A stretch of DNA of 64,000 bases from Curvularia sp. ZM96 (lineage: Eukaryota; Ascomycota; Dothideomycetes; Pleosporales; Pleosporaceae): contig JAJGBQ010000002.1 in assembly GCA_022457065.1 (NCBI GenBank), forward strand, positions 2,604,001 to 2,668,000. The letters are read 5' to 3'. The translations under genes were made by a program, and so were the position numbers. Of this stretch, positions 1-11,564 are shown in pieces. Positions within the stretch are counted from its first letter, which is position 1. Each line of letters begins with the position of its first letter. Under the pieces are notes generated by a model, which made no database searches, was not told the origin of the DNA, and saw nothing but the letters and a program-made list of their open reading frames with translations.

Positions 1-412
1 TTTAGTGCCGACTCGAGGAAACTAAAGAATATGGCACAGAAACATGCCTGTAGGTCGACCACTAATGCAGCATCGCGCGAAGTCAGCACTGCCACCGCCG
101 CCATATCAGCAACTCCTTCTGGCCTGGCCTGCACCGGGACGGGACTCGCGCGCATCTGGTTTCATTTGCTTGTCAGCTCTGCACGTGCGGCAAGGCTGGG
201 GCTGATGGCAGAAGACGCGCATCCAGGTAGCTCAACCCGTCCTTGTTCAAGACTGCTGTCCAACCGCGCACAATGCTGTCTTGATCGGGTGCAATCGTCG
301 CCTAGGTTATTAGTCGTTGCTCAGTCTTGGTTTATTATTAGCTGGGCACATCATCTCCGCCCCCGCATCATCACCCTACTTCGCGGCGGAGCCTGAAGCT
401 GCCATCATTGCG
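1..412. other. Upstream region of the Q-rich gene
   Basis: No convincing gene is seen. Open frames here lack fungal coding character. The stretch is the probable 5' flank and leader of the gene starting at 413. Confidence 0.5.
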
Positions 413-3368
413 ATGCCTAACTTTCCATGGACAAAGTCGAATCGGTCTCACCAATCCGTCGACCATACCGCGACTGAACACTCCTCGCCCGTGCCATCGG
501 CCAAGGACCTCAGCGAGCACGTCTCAGCACCGCGATACCAGCTTCCAGACGCCCACCACGAGTCTGTTCATATCCAGCAGCCCTCTGTGCGACAACAGAC
601 TCCTCCCGGTCCCACACAGGGCCAATACAGCGATCAACCCTCTTTGCGAAATGCAAATCACAGGCTGAGCGCACATCTGTCCCCCGGCCAGTCAGCCCAA
701 AACTACCAGCAACAGCCTGGCCCTTCACCCCACCCTCCAGCAGGCCACGAGCCGCCGAATCCTGTCTCCTACCAGCCCCAACACTCTCCTCCTGCATACA
801 GCCCTGAAAACAAGAAGCAGTCGCTGCAGAGTCGCATCAAAGCCGCCGTGAGGGGGGGATACAAAGACGAAGAATCCAAGTCGCAGAAGAACGGCCTGAA
901 CAGGCGACAGTCAGTACGAAAAAGCGACCCTCGGGCGCAAGAGTACCAGGTACAAGGGGACAATCGCCTGCAACATTGGCATCAACACCAGGGGTCCTCC
1001 TCCCACCTGCCTTCTTCCAGGGAACAAGACGAGGACAATCTTGATCCATATCTACAGCAGGAAAGCGACGAAATACCCCAAGTTCCGCCCAAAGATATCA
1101 AATATCAGCAAAACATACAGCCTACTCAACATTTTGCTGGGCAGCTGCACCAAGAACCCTACGTTCGGCCCCCACTTGGTCGAGTGAGCACGGAGGGCAG
1201 CTATTCGACCCAAGGCGGGGTAGATCAGTACAGCCCACAGCAACATCAAGCTGAAGGGCCACAACAACAACATCAACAGCAACCACAGTCACAACTACAC
1301 CAAATCCCCCGCAAACAGCAGCAATATTCTAGCTACCTGCCCACTACCCAAGCTCTGCAAGGATCAAGCAACCCTCAGACGTATATTCCGCAAAACGCGC
1401 CAAGCCCTTTGACCCAAAGCACTCAGCTGCACGGGCAGACCGCTCCGGTTCAAGACAGCCAGAAGAATTATTATCAGTACCAGCAGCAACAACAGCAGCA
1501 GCAGCAACAGCAGCAGCAGTCACCGATAACTCAAAGCCAACCATCGCTGGAAAACTCGCAGCAAGGTGTGCACCATCAGCAGCAGCAGCCTCACTTTGCA
1601 TCTCAGCCCCAGTCAGACCTGCGCCAAACTGAACAGCACCACCCACAAACGATCCGGCAGAATCCTCCTGCCTTACAGCAAACCACCGAGCAACAGCAGT
1701 CTCAACAACTCCGACCTCCTTCGTCGCACCAGCTTGCCCCACCGTCGCCCCTTCAACCCACACCCTACCAACACCACGAAACGCAGCAGGCGAAGCATCC
1801 CCAGTCTTCAGATCTGCATTCTCCGAATAATACATCGCATCAGCAAGGGCAGGAGGGCATGACGCCTAGTGGTCAGCAGAGCAGCGGCAGGAACACAGTG
1901 AGGAAGGTTAGCGAGGGGAATCAGCCACAGCCAGGGGCACCATCTCAGGAGTCATCTCAGCTCCAACCCCCTGCTGCTCAAAGTCAGACTCACGGCCAGC
2001 CTGCTGCATCTCCAGGTCTCGCAACGTTTGACGCTAACGTTGTACCGGCAGCCTCTCAAGGACAACCGTATCGACCCGAAAAGCAAGGTCAGCAGAGTTC
2101 AGAGATGGGACGAGCGACGCCTCCACCACGCCCCTCGGCGTCTGATATGACAGAAGAAGATATTGAAAAAATAATCAAAGAACATGAAGTCTTGCGTAAG
2201 TACTATGCTTTAAGGCAAAGATGATCGCATTAACAAATTAATAGGTGAGAAGTATCAAAAAGTAAAAAGGTACTTTTTCGAACAACAAACACAAGTACAC
2301 CAGTTACAAAATACCCTTGCAAACCAGCGTTTGTCTCTTTCACGCACCTCGTGGGATGACAGTGAATATTCAGCACGCTTCAGTCGCTTAGACGGACTAA
2401 TAGCGCAACTGTCTTTCTCTATCCGCAAGGACTGGAAGTCGATACCACAATGGCTACACCCAGTAGTCAACAAAACAGCCGTGGAAACTGGCAAGCAGGA
2501 GATGACGGCAGTTGGTCGTGCATTCATCTCACATTGGCTAGTAGAGAACATATTCGATAAATACTTCCATCCGGATCTCGAGCCAGCCTTTTCGACACAA
2601 CTGCAATCGATTGTGACGAATATCCGGAGATTTGCACCCCCTTGCCATAGCACGGAAGACGAAGACTCGCTTGCCGCGAAGATTGTCAACTGGCGGCTGG
2701 CTACACTGGAAGGTCTTGCGGATACTTTGAGGGCTCCACAAGCTACTGCTTATCGAGAAGCACTGACTGAAACGCTCAACGAAAAGTTGATTGCGTCTCT
2801 CCAGATGCACCTCAATGATCCTGCCCCTCCAGACCTCAATGGAGGTGTTCCAATGATCATCGAGCTGGCCATCAGCATTGCCCAACACTTGCCACTTGAA
2901 AGCCGAGAAGTACAAATTGAGTACTTCCCACCAGGTCATGGCATTGTGAGCGACTTGATGAAGCTAGAATCGGGTATCCCTGCTTTGACAGCTCCTATTG
3001 TCGAGCTGGATGACGCCGACCGAGCTTCGATTAGGAGCATGGCATCGAAACCTGATGACACGGCCTCCATTGCGGAACAGGATCAAGCTCAAGCACAAGG
3101 GGGTCAGGTACCGAAAGAAGACAAGAAGCGGGGCATGTTTGGATTCGGAGCTGCAAAGAAGACGGGGGCTACTCCTGCTTCCCTCGGCAAGCGAGAATCA
3201 TCCCTGGGCCAAGGAGGTAGCCAGCAGAGTTTGACCCCAAGCGCAGCAGGCGGCTCAAGCGGTGCAAAAGACGAGTCTGTGCCGCCTCGTGTCCGCATGG
3301 CTATCGGATTTGCAGTGCAGATCCGCGGCAAGACGGTTTTGACCAAGGCTCCTGTTTACAGTACATGA
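413..3368 (+). CDS. Glutamine-rich coiled-coil protein, conserved fungal type
   Basis: Two exons, 413–2195 and 2245–3368, give 968 residues. The 49-nt intron has GTAAGT and TTAATAG ends, and splicing restores the frame from an acidic helix (TEEDIEKIIKEHEVL) straight into REKYQKVKRYFFEQQ. The first ~580 residues are low-complexity Gln/Pro/Ser/His with a run of 13 Gln encoded by mixed CAG/CAA at about 1481–1519. The remainder is a predicted coiled coil followed by a helical globular region, then a Lys/Gly/Ser linker and a short conserved-looking tail (RVRMAIGFAVQIRGKTVL). The start is the ATG at 413; an in-frame upstream start at 317 lies in probable leader. I do not recognise a named family. 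The layout resembles cytoplasmic scaffold proteins, but no function can be assigned. Confidence 0.8.
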
Positions 3369-3862
3369 GCGTCCTAGAGACGGTAGCAGTGAAGATAACG
3401 ACGGATATGTCTTTGGAATTGAATAATGTAGCAAGCGAGCGTTGGGAATTTTCTTCTTCCTTTCTTATATATACATGTTCTGCTGATACTATTGTGCTTT
3501 CGGATTGGATATGCTCTCTCTCAGATGGCTATACCCAGGACGGTTGTCTGTTCATGTACTTTTGCTGTATTTTGACGTCCATCAATACCCTTTCTGCTCT
3601 TGCGGTCAGGTGCGATAGAAATCCACTCTCATATGCTGCGGTATGCATTAGCTTTGTTGTGGATTGCAGCGACGCAAGAAACTGGATCAAACTAATCCAG
3701 CTATTGGAATAAAATGCGTGAACACACCGGAAGAAGGCTAACTCGAAGGCATTCACGCTAGTTGCGGCCGCTTCAAGCGCTGATTGGTCGCATGTCCGTC
3801 TCTCCCTTTTGTTTACTCGGCGCAAACATCACCATTGCAAAGCCACTCAAGACCGCCCCTCC
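3369..3862. other. Intergenic region, tandem genes
   Basis: This holds the 3' flank of the Q-rich gene and the promoter of the WRAP73-like gene. The short open frames in it look like chance. No TATA box or repeat was recognised. Confidence 0.5.
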
Positions 3863-5810
3863 ATGTCCAACGCAATGGAGAATGTAGAAATATCGCAGCA
3901 GCTCAAATGTGAGTCTTGAAAAAATAAATACAATATGCAGCAATTATTGATCCTAACTAGCCACGACACTGTCTGTCCCATCACCAGCCGCGACACATAC
4001 AGCATGTGTCCACGGAGCGCGGTTGCAAATACGATGCCTCTCCACCTTCGAGGTCGTGCGAAGTATAGCGCTTCCATCCAGCCATGATCTACGTACTTCA
4101 AAGATTGCTTGGTCCCCGGTGACCATCCCATCCTCGAACCCATCGACACGCACATCCTCGCCCAATACCACACCTCCCCGCCGCTCATCACGAAAACCAC
4201 ACGCTCGCTCAAATCGCATCCTCATACATGATGAAGAAACGACACGCGTTTACGACCTCCGCGACGACAAATGGAATGCTGTGATTAGCAATGGCTCGGG
4301 GGGTATGGGCAAGAATGTGCATGTGGAATTTGGTGGAAACGAGGACGAGGTGCTTGTCTGGAGCGACTTCACCGCATGTGTCAAGGTGTGGTGCTTGAGA
4401 ACGGGTAGATCAGTGGAAATCCGTGATCCGAAGTTTCCTGGTAAAGATGGGAAGGGCTGGGGGTATCGGCCTGCGGAGGATACGGCACGAAGAGGGGGAA
4501 GAGGACAAGGCCGTGTGCTAGCGTTATTGTGTCGCGCCTCAGGAACCGATATCCTACTGCTCCTGGCACCGCAGACGTATAAAGTTCTGAATCGAGTCGA
4601 ACTTCCTACTATAGATGCCGCTGGTGTGCGATGGAGTCGTGATGGCCGCTGGCTGGCAGTCTGGGACGCTGCGTCTGCCGGGTATAAACTTTGCATATAC
4701 ACGGCCGACGGACATTTATACCGCACGCTGGTTCGCGAGACATCCGAGGAACCTAGTGAATGGGAGGTAGAAGGCCTGGGTATCAAGAGCTTGGAATGGG
4801 TCCCTGGAAACGAGCGTCTTGCAGTTGGCGGCTGGGACCGGCGTGTTCGCATTCTTTCCACACGCACCTTCGCACCCATCGTATTTCTCGACCACACAGC
4901 CGTCATAGACGTACCCAGCGCGCCTGTATATACAGAGCAGGTCGACAACCTAGGAAAACGCAGCTTCATCGTCACGTCGCAGCCCGCCACGCCGCCGAAA
5001 GCCGCCTTGGAGAAGAACGAGAACGCGGTTCTGAAGCAAGGAATTGGCATGCTAAGTTTCAACATGGAAGGAACCATGTGTGCGAGCAGAGACGACAGCA
5101 CTCCATGCACAGTATGGATCTGGGATTTGCGAAGCCTGAGACCACGTACGATCATCATCATGTACGCGCCTGTAAAAGCGCTACTATGGCATCCCCGCAA
5201 CCCAAATCAACTCCTCATCCAGACATCGCATGACGAACCTACAATATACCTATACACAGCTTCTCAGCGCGCACATTACGCATCCTCATCCTCCACAAAC
5301 GCTGCGTCCTCGACAGCGCAACGCCCACCGACCATCATCTCCCTCGCCTCTCACATCTCCAAACCCAGCGTCTCGGCTCCCACCCGCTGGACAGTCGCCT
5401 GGCTCTCCTCACCTGTGGATCAGAAACCCTGTTTCACACTTGCCCACAGCCAAGCTTCCGTTCTCGTCTGGCCAGATGGCAAAGACCAGACGCCGGGGTT
5501 CGAGTACCAGGATGAAGACGAGCCCGAAGACGAGCCCGAAGCTGTGACCCAGGCTGAAGCCGAGGACGCCAATGAGCGTGACGCAGAAGCCGAAGATACA
5601 GGCGAGACATCTGACGATAGTCTATACGACATTCTGACTGGCCGCACACCCATACCGGGAGCGGAAGAGCAAGGGTTCGGCGATAGCACGGGGACAGTGC
5701 AAGGGCTAGACGATACGTTTCGAGCGAAGCGAGAGGCGCGCGAAGCAGAGTATTCATACTATGCAGAAGAAGGGGTTTGGGGGGACAGTGGTATGAGTGA
5801 GATGTTTTGA
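3863..5810 (+). CDS. WD-repeat protein of the WRAP73/WDR8 family
   Basis: Exon 1 is 3863–3908 and exon 2 is 3961–5810, giving 631 residues. The 52-nt intron (GTGAGT…CTAACTAG) joins MSNAMENVEISQQLK in frame to the first blade. Family features visible include the N-terminal ISQQLK segment, repeated blades such as DAAGVRWSRDGRWLAVWD and GIKSLEWVPGNERLAVGGWD, and a C-terminal blade where a genome position is followed by LLWHPRNPNQLL. In fission yeast the Wdr8–Msd1 complex works with the kinesin-14 Pkl1 to anchor spindle microtubules at the spindle pole body; in animals WRAP73 binds SSX2IP at centrosomes. A similar role here is inferred from family membership. The protein is longer than human WRAP73 (about 460 residues) because of a linker near residue 60 and an acidic Glu/Asp-rich tail. 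It ends 126 nt before the convergent small gene. Confidence 0.88.
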
Positions 5811-5936
5811 ATTTTAACGTTGTTCAAACTGTATACCCAAAAAATCCACACCTCCCTTACCATTACAAGAAATTCCGAAACAAGCACAGCATTAGACATG
5901 TTGTGTCCCCCCTTCTTTGTTTCTTATTATTCAACT

Positions 5937-6428
5937 TCATTTCTTTCCCTCATCCTCAAACCCCCACCGTCCCGTCTGATCCAGCCCCAATGGATTATCC
6001 CCCGTCTGCTCTTTTCCAGCAATCTTCTCGGGCTTGCTGTAGCTATCTACATTCTTACCACCCAGCAGCTCCGAGCGCTCTTCCTCGTGGCCCACCAAAG
6101 GGCCCAGGGCAGGGCGTGTGGTGCCGCCGAGGCCTTCGCCGAGCGGACCGGTGACGAATTTCTCGAGGGGCGCGCCGACGGGACGCAGGGCAGTGCCGAG
6201 GACGTTACCTTTGGGGGAGTTTTGTTAGTCGGGAGGAGAAGGGTAGGTATGGAGTGGAAGAAGGGATAGGGAGGTGGAGAGGGAGGAAAGATGGAAGGGA
6301 GACGTACCGACTGGGTCGCCGATGGCACTTAGTAGACCCTTAGAGCCACCCTGCTCTTCTTGGCTGTCATCTTGGGACTCCGTGGGGATGTGGTCTTGCT
6401 GCGACTGTTGGTCCTTGTTTTGCGCCAT
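5937..6428 (-). CDS. Small Gly/Pro-rich conserved fungal protein
   Basis: Two exons on the minus strand, 6428–6308 and 6208–5937, encode 130 residues. The 99-nt intron (GTACGT…AAAG) is phase 1 and splits a glycine codon. The first 35 residues are Gln/Glu/Asp-rich and hydrophilic. The rest contains imperfect repeats of the type GNVLGTALRPVG, VTGPLGEGLGG and TTRPALGPLVG, then an ELLGGKNVDSYSK segment and an acidic tail. There is no signal peptide or transmembrane segment. Many ascomycetes encode small proteins of this look; I know of no established function. A perfect TGACGTCA palindrome lies about 300 nt upstream of its ATG. The gene is convergent with the WRAP73-like gene. Confidence 0.8.
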
Positions 6429-7267
6429 GGTTGCTGGTTTGTTTGGCTCTCTACAGTCTTTGGGTTGCGCGAGGTGTTTTACGATATGGAGTTCGAAAGA
6501 CTAGGGAGAGTCTCCTTGCTTCGAGAGCCTTAGAGGGTGTCGATAGTCTCGATGTTTGTTGATTGGATTGATAAATGGATGTAGCAATCTGTTATTTCCT
6601 ATGAGCTAGAGAAGATCGTGAATGGGATTGGCTTCACTGACATGCAGGCGTGCGCTTTATGTTAGTTGAGTAGAGTGAACAGGCCCAGGGTGTGGTTATA
6701 TGCTACATCACGGATCAAGCTTTCAGGCCTGTGACGTCACTGGTGGCTTCATGGGTGTGGGAGGTTTGACGCGTTACAGAATTAGCGGGGTGCGGTACGC
6801 GACAGGGGATCGACACCATCATTACAGTCGTCGCAATCACTATAGCTTTTACCAAAGTATCAGTGCATTTAACTAGGGAAGAGTGAATCTACTGTACAGA
6901 ATGTGAGTGCAGCATGCATTTGAAGCTCAGAAGAGGCCCAGTTTTGATCCGCTTCTCATGGCCATCCGTCATACGCATTCCTTCAAAAGAAAAGGGGAAA
7001 CAGGAAGAGCAAGGATAGTCGCCAGCCACTGCACTTGCTATCCTGCGTACGGCTGGTGAAATCTAAAAGCAAATAAATATGTCGTAAAGCACTTTTATGA
7101 AGTAGCCAAAGCCGAAGAAGACCAGTAGGATGGCCCGATCCAGTTGACAGCCTGCCGCATCAGATGCAAGGATACTGTTGTAGGAAATGTTGTACAGTAT
7201 CTGAATCGTTGTGGGTGTGATTGTACCGGCGATTCTTTGTCTGTCGTCGAGCAGTATCAAGATCGGA
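6429..7267. other. Intergenic region: promoter of the small Gly/Pro-rich gene
   Basis: This 839-nt stretch lies between the start of the small gene and the 3' end of the acetyltransferase gene, both minus strand. Apart from the CRE-type palindrome and two AGGGG motifs (near 6804 and 6989) nothing else was recognised. Confidence 0.55.
6732..6739. promoter_or_regulatory. CRE-type palindrome TGACGTCA
   Basis: A perfect 8-nt palindrome, the classical site for ATF/CREB-family bZIP factors (Atf1-like in fungi). It lies about 300 nt upstream of the ATG of the small Gly/Pro-rich gene on the minus strand. Regulation by a bZIP factor is inference from the motif alone. Confidence 0.4.
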
Positions 7268-9734
7268 TTATGCAGGAGGGACATTCGGATTGATGTCCTC
7301 CTTGGTGTGGTGCGCGTAGATTGAAACGTCAACAACCTTGCCATTCTTGTAACCCACGGTTGTGAGTCGGCCGACGCGGTGGAACTTGCAAAAGTTGAGA
7401 AATTTGCCCTGCCACTCTTTGTCCGCGTCTTCGCTGTTCTCGTGATGACAGTTGACCAGGATAGTCTTGATAACTCTTCCGGGTCCATTCTTGAGATACT
7501 CGTAGTTGTTGACATACTCATATCCGCCGCGGACACGGTAGCTTCCGTCCGCCATCTCCAAAAGCTTGTCCATCAGACACTTGCCGATCCCTTTGCTCCT
7601 ATGTCCAGGGTGGACGAAAAGTTCCATCTCAAATGTATAGCGGTACAAGCTCGTCCGGCTGCAGTACTCGTCCAAGTTAATCCATCCGACCAACTTCTCG
7701 CTCACATACCCTGGAGTAGGCTTCGATGGCGTCTTCTTCAAGATCGCAACCAAGTATGGAAGGTTCGCATTCGTGATAGTATTGATTCGCTGACGCATCT
7801 GGTCTTCGGTGCGGGCATCAAACTCAGGGGCATGGAATGACCTCTCGACATACCAGTTGTATATCTCCTATGTATCAATACTGTTAGTTCCACAAAATTA
7901 CATCATCTTCTGCATGAAAAAGAAAAACGAAAGAAAAAACTCCGTAATGTGCAAGGCTGGACTTACAGTGATCCCGGCCACATCGGCTGCCTGAACGGGG
8001 CGAATGTAGATGTTGAGAAGAGGGTGCAATCTGCGGTCTTGTACTGGGACGATCGGGATGGTCGGTTGGGGGACTGGACGATTACGTTTGGCTATCATGC
8101 GACGGTGCTCTTCCTCCCTTTCGTGTTTTAGGTCTCGGATCTTGTCTGCGGCGGAGACCATATAATGAGGAGGCCCAAAGTTCTCTGGGTCGGTAAGGTC
8201 AAGCTTGGCTTCCGGTACTGGAACCGCGTTGAGGTATGAACTCGCATGACGACGTTGGCTCTCCTGACCACCCTCTTGTACGACTTCGGTGTAGACAACG
8301 TCTTCGTAGAGCTCCCACCATGGTGAAGGGTTTATAGGGTCATCGTCCAGTGGCTTTGGTTGTGAAGCGGAGATTATCTTCCAAGACTCTCTCAGATTGG
8401 TGTTTTCAACCTTGACCTCGAGCCAGTAACGGGGTGCTAGTTCTTTGCACGGTCCCTCTTCAGGATTGAACGTATCCGATGGGTAGTAGATAGCTCCAAC
8501 ACATTTCGAATCTAGTTTATTAAGCCACTGCTCGAGATGCTCACCGAAGTGGCGGTCGTCCCATTGTCTACGAGCACACCACGACTCGGGAGGAGGCATC
8601 CAATCGCCGTTCCAGTCTGTCAGTTTCTTGACGTCGTAGTCCGGATCACCATTGCTGTCCGACTTCCACTGGATACCGCCATCGTCATTGTCGCTTGAGG
8701 GAATAGGCTTCATATCTTTGTTCTTTGGCCATACGTACTTCTTGTAGGGCTGACGGCGGGGCCCACGCGGGTTTGCAGGTTGTTTGACTGCAGGCGTTTG
8801 CCAGGCTGCAGGATCATTCCAGGTATCCCAGGCTGAGGGATCTTTCCAAGTGTCCCAAGCTCCATTTCCAGGTTTCCGTTTTCCAGATTTTTTGGCTGCA
8901 GGCGTTTGCTTAACAACAGTTGGTTGCCAGGCTGAAGGATCATTCCAGCTATCGTGGGTTTCATTTCCAGATTTCTGGTTTTCAGACTTCTTGACATCCG
9001 GTGTTTGCCAAAATGAAGGATCATTCCAACTATAGTGAATAGTTTGGGTCTTGACCGCATTTGATTTTCCCTGCTCGACAGGTTCGCATGGTGTGGTTGG
9101 AGGCGAAGGCGGCATTACATTGTGCACAGTGTCGCGACTTCTGAAGCTATGTTAGAAGAACAGTGATATAAAAAGTAGCAATATGAGCCATCAAGTGTCA
9201 TAAAGGACTTACGGAGTCAACTCGGGCTTAGTGAGAGCCGCGGACTTGGTCGTGGCCGAAGAAAAGGGTGAGACCGCAGCAGCGGCGCCCTTGGCAGAAG
9301 GACGGTTCCGCAGGTGTGGTGGTACGTATTCTTTACCCGGCACAGTCTTGTTGTCCTGCGACAAATACGTGGGTGGCTGTGAGGTGGTCGCTAGCGCCTT
9401 CTCATCAGTCGCTGCTACATGCACTTCCTCTTTGTTGTCATGCTGCCATGGCTTTTTGTAATACCGATTACGGTTGTTCTTGCGAGGTTTCTAGTGTTGA
9501 TTTGATGTTAGCGTATGGCCAGGAAAGGGAAGCCAAGAACGGAGTGACGATAAGGTTGGATGGACTCACCGAGTACTGCGGGAAGTCCTCCTTCTGCTGC
9601 CAAGTCATGCTGGTGTTATTCTGTTGGTTTGGAATAGCGGTATGCGTGTTGCTTGGTTGCAGTTTGGTGGATTCAAGCTCATGCGGCTTCGGGGGTGCGC
9701 TACGCGGACACTGAGTCCTTGCAGCTGTGGTCAT
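7268..9734 (-). CDS. GNAT-type N-acetyltransferase with N-terminal Trp-rich repeats
   Basis: Four exons on the minus strand: 9734–9570, 9490–9213, 9140–7967 and 7867–7268, giving 738 residues with every junction in frame. The C-terminal ~215 residues are a GNAT acetyltransferase: an entry segment YIRPVQAADVAGI, then the acetyl-CoA loop R629-S-K-G-I-G634 after HPGH. The N-terminal part holds a PGKEYVPPHLRNRP motif, which resembles the YVPPHLR segment of Ded1-type and RNA-associated proteins, and four copies of a Trp-rich unit (WNDPSFW, WNDPSAW, WKDPSAW, WNDPAAW) around residues 185–272. No signal peptide is seen. The substrate is unknown. The last intron falls inside the GNAT fold. The gene is divergent from ARL2 across 555 nt. 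Confidence 0.85.
8768..9037 (-). repeat. Trp-rich protein repeats (W-N/K-D-P-x-x-W) in the GNAT gene
   Basis: Four imperfect copies of a unit with core W-[NK]-D-P-[SA]-[FA]-W, spaced by Lys/Pro/Gly-rich linkers such as TPAVKQP. The last two copies are nearly adjacent. The repeat is visible in both DNA and protein and points to local tandem duplication. Confidence 0.8.
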
Positions 9735-10289
9735 GGTGGAGTGGGTGCTTTTGTATCTTAAGGTAGGGGATAGAAGGAGGTGGGTAGACAGGAAAAGATC
9801 GACTAGAAGGAAACGTGGTAGACAGGGCGAGGGTGAGTGGGCAAACACAGCGCTAGCTATTTTTGACGCGACTGCCTGGTGGACAAGGTGAGGGTGATTG
9901 GATTGACTTGACTCCCATAGGCCGATTTGTTTACTGCCTATGACGCATGAGGGCAAACGCACCTTCAAACGCCAGCAATAATTACTCACTACAAGCAAGA
10001 GCATGGGCGAACAATAGCTATTGTTACCGAACCAAGGTTGCAAGGTTGGTGCTCCCCATAATTTCTCAAACGTGCAAATGGCAAACCATGTATGCCAATG
10101 CACCCCATTTATCAGCGCAATGTCTATTTTCAGTAAAGGCGCAGGTTTACAGTGAAGGTGTGAAGTACGTCGAGGTTGTATGCAGGGATCCGCAAATGGT
10201 TTAGCGCTCTGAAGCGGCCCTGGGAAGCCCGTTCTCACCATTATGCTTCTGCCTATTAGGAACACTCACACAGAAGTGAGCAGCGCAAG
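9735..10289. other. Divergent promoter region (GNAT / ARL2)
   Basis: Shared 5' flank of the minus-strand acetyltransferase gene and the plus-strand GTPase gene. No distinctive element was recognised. Confidence 0.5.
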
Positions 10290-11105
10290 ATGCTTTCAAT
10301 ATTACGGAAAGCGCGTCTGAAAGACAAGGAGATGCGTATCCTCATGCTGTGCGCCCTTTCAGAATGCTTGCGGCCGCAGAGACTGACAGTACCAGGGGTC
10401 TCGATAATGCGGGCAAGACGACCATCGTAAAGAAGATCATGAATGAGGACGTCAACAGCGTCAGCCCGACGCTTGGGTTCATCATCAAGACGATTGATTA
10501 CGATGGGTATGCAGATCATGCTTTGTTGTGCAAGCCAGGGCTAATGGAATAGTTACAAACTGAACATATGTACTTGAGCTGCTCGGTCATGTCCGAGCGC
10601 ATGCTGACCAAATAGGGGATGTCGGCGGACAAAAGACGCTGCGGACGTACTGGAAGAACTACTTTGAAAAGACGGATACGCTCATCTGGGTCGTAGATGC
10701 GACGGACCGGGAGCGGATAGACGACTGCAGACAGGAATTGGCAGGGCTGCTATTGGAAGAGGTATGCCTACAGCCAGCCCTGACACGGCACGACACGACA
10801 CAGCATCTGACCAAGACAGCGCCTCTCCGGAGCCAGCTTGCTCGTGTTCAAGAACAAGAGCGATGTGCCCAGCTCCATGACCGAGGACGAGATTCGCGAG
10901 GTGGGTTGGGCGAGGGGCTGACGAAAATGTTGAGCCGCGTGGTTGGCAGGCCAATGGTACTAACGGAGCACAGGGTCTGCAGCTGGACGCCATCAAGACT
11001 CACAAGTGGCACATCATGGCCTGCAGTGCCATGACTGGCCTGAATCTGCGCGAGGGGCTGGAGTGGGTGGTGCAGGACGCAAAGGCACGTCTGTTCCTGT
11101 ATTGA
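10290..11105 (+). CDS. ARL2: ARL2-type small GTPase
   Basis: Six exons: 10290–10348, 10396–10506, 10553–10569, 10616–10761, 10820–10900 and 10974–11105, giving 181 residues. All Arf-family motifs are present after splicing: P-loop GLDNAGKT, switch I SPTLGF, WDVGGQ, NKSD and the CSAMTG loop. The ISPTLGF-like sequence, the LNIWDVGGQKTLR block and the length match ARL2 (yeast Cin4, S. pombe Alp41). ARL2 acts with tubulin cofactors in alpha/beta-tubulin folding and microtubule integrity. The N-terminus is MLSILRK, so there is no Gly at position 2 and myristoylation is not possible. Exon 3 is only 17 nt; both flanking introns are 46 nt. No other ARF-like gene is nearby. Confidence 0.92.
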
Positions 11106-11564
11106 CAGGTACCGGAGGCCCAAGGGGCCGGACAGGGCACCGCACCGCACCGCAGTGCATGCAGCGCAGCGCAGCCCGAGGGTAGATGCGGGCTTTAGCT
11201 TTAGTGCAGCGCCATTGGCCTCGACAAGGCCCTACCGCTAACATGTGGAGCGAGCGTCGCAGCCTCAACGTCCATAGCATAAACAAATCCGCTCAGAGAC
11301 CGTCGTCATCCTCGCCATCGTCTTTCTCGGGCCCTGCACTCGTCGTTCTTTTGTCCACCTGGCTGCTTGTGTGCCCCCGCAGTCCCCATCCCCCACTCCC
11401 CCCGTGCAGCCCTACGTGACCTGACCATCTGAAACCTCAGCCAAGGATGAGGTAACCGAGTCGAAGCAATTTAACGATTGTCTAGCTCCGAGATCCGCCT
11501 GGGATTCACCTTCACTGCCGAGCAGCCTCAACCCCGTGCCTCCACCCGTCGTAGCGTCACAACC
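11106..11564. other. Intergenic region with short GC-rich repeats
   Basis: Contains CACCG and GCAGC short repeats near 11138–11177 and a C-rich run near 11385–11410. It is the 3' flank of ARL2 and the 5' flank of the gelsolin-domain gene. No gene is seen. Confidence 0.5.

Noticed and set aside
317..412. An earlier in-frame start of the Q-rich gene
   Set aside because: The extra residues are hydrophobic leader-like translation of probable 5' untranslated sequence; the ATG at 413 starts the hydrophilic protein.
4250..5200. A 316-residue minus-strand frame
   Set aside because: It is antisense to the conserved WRAP73-like coding sequence, which has clear family similarity.
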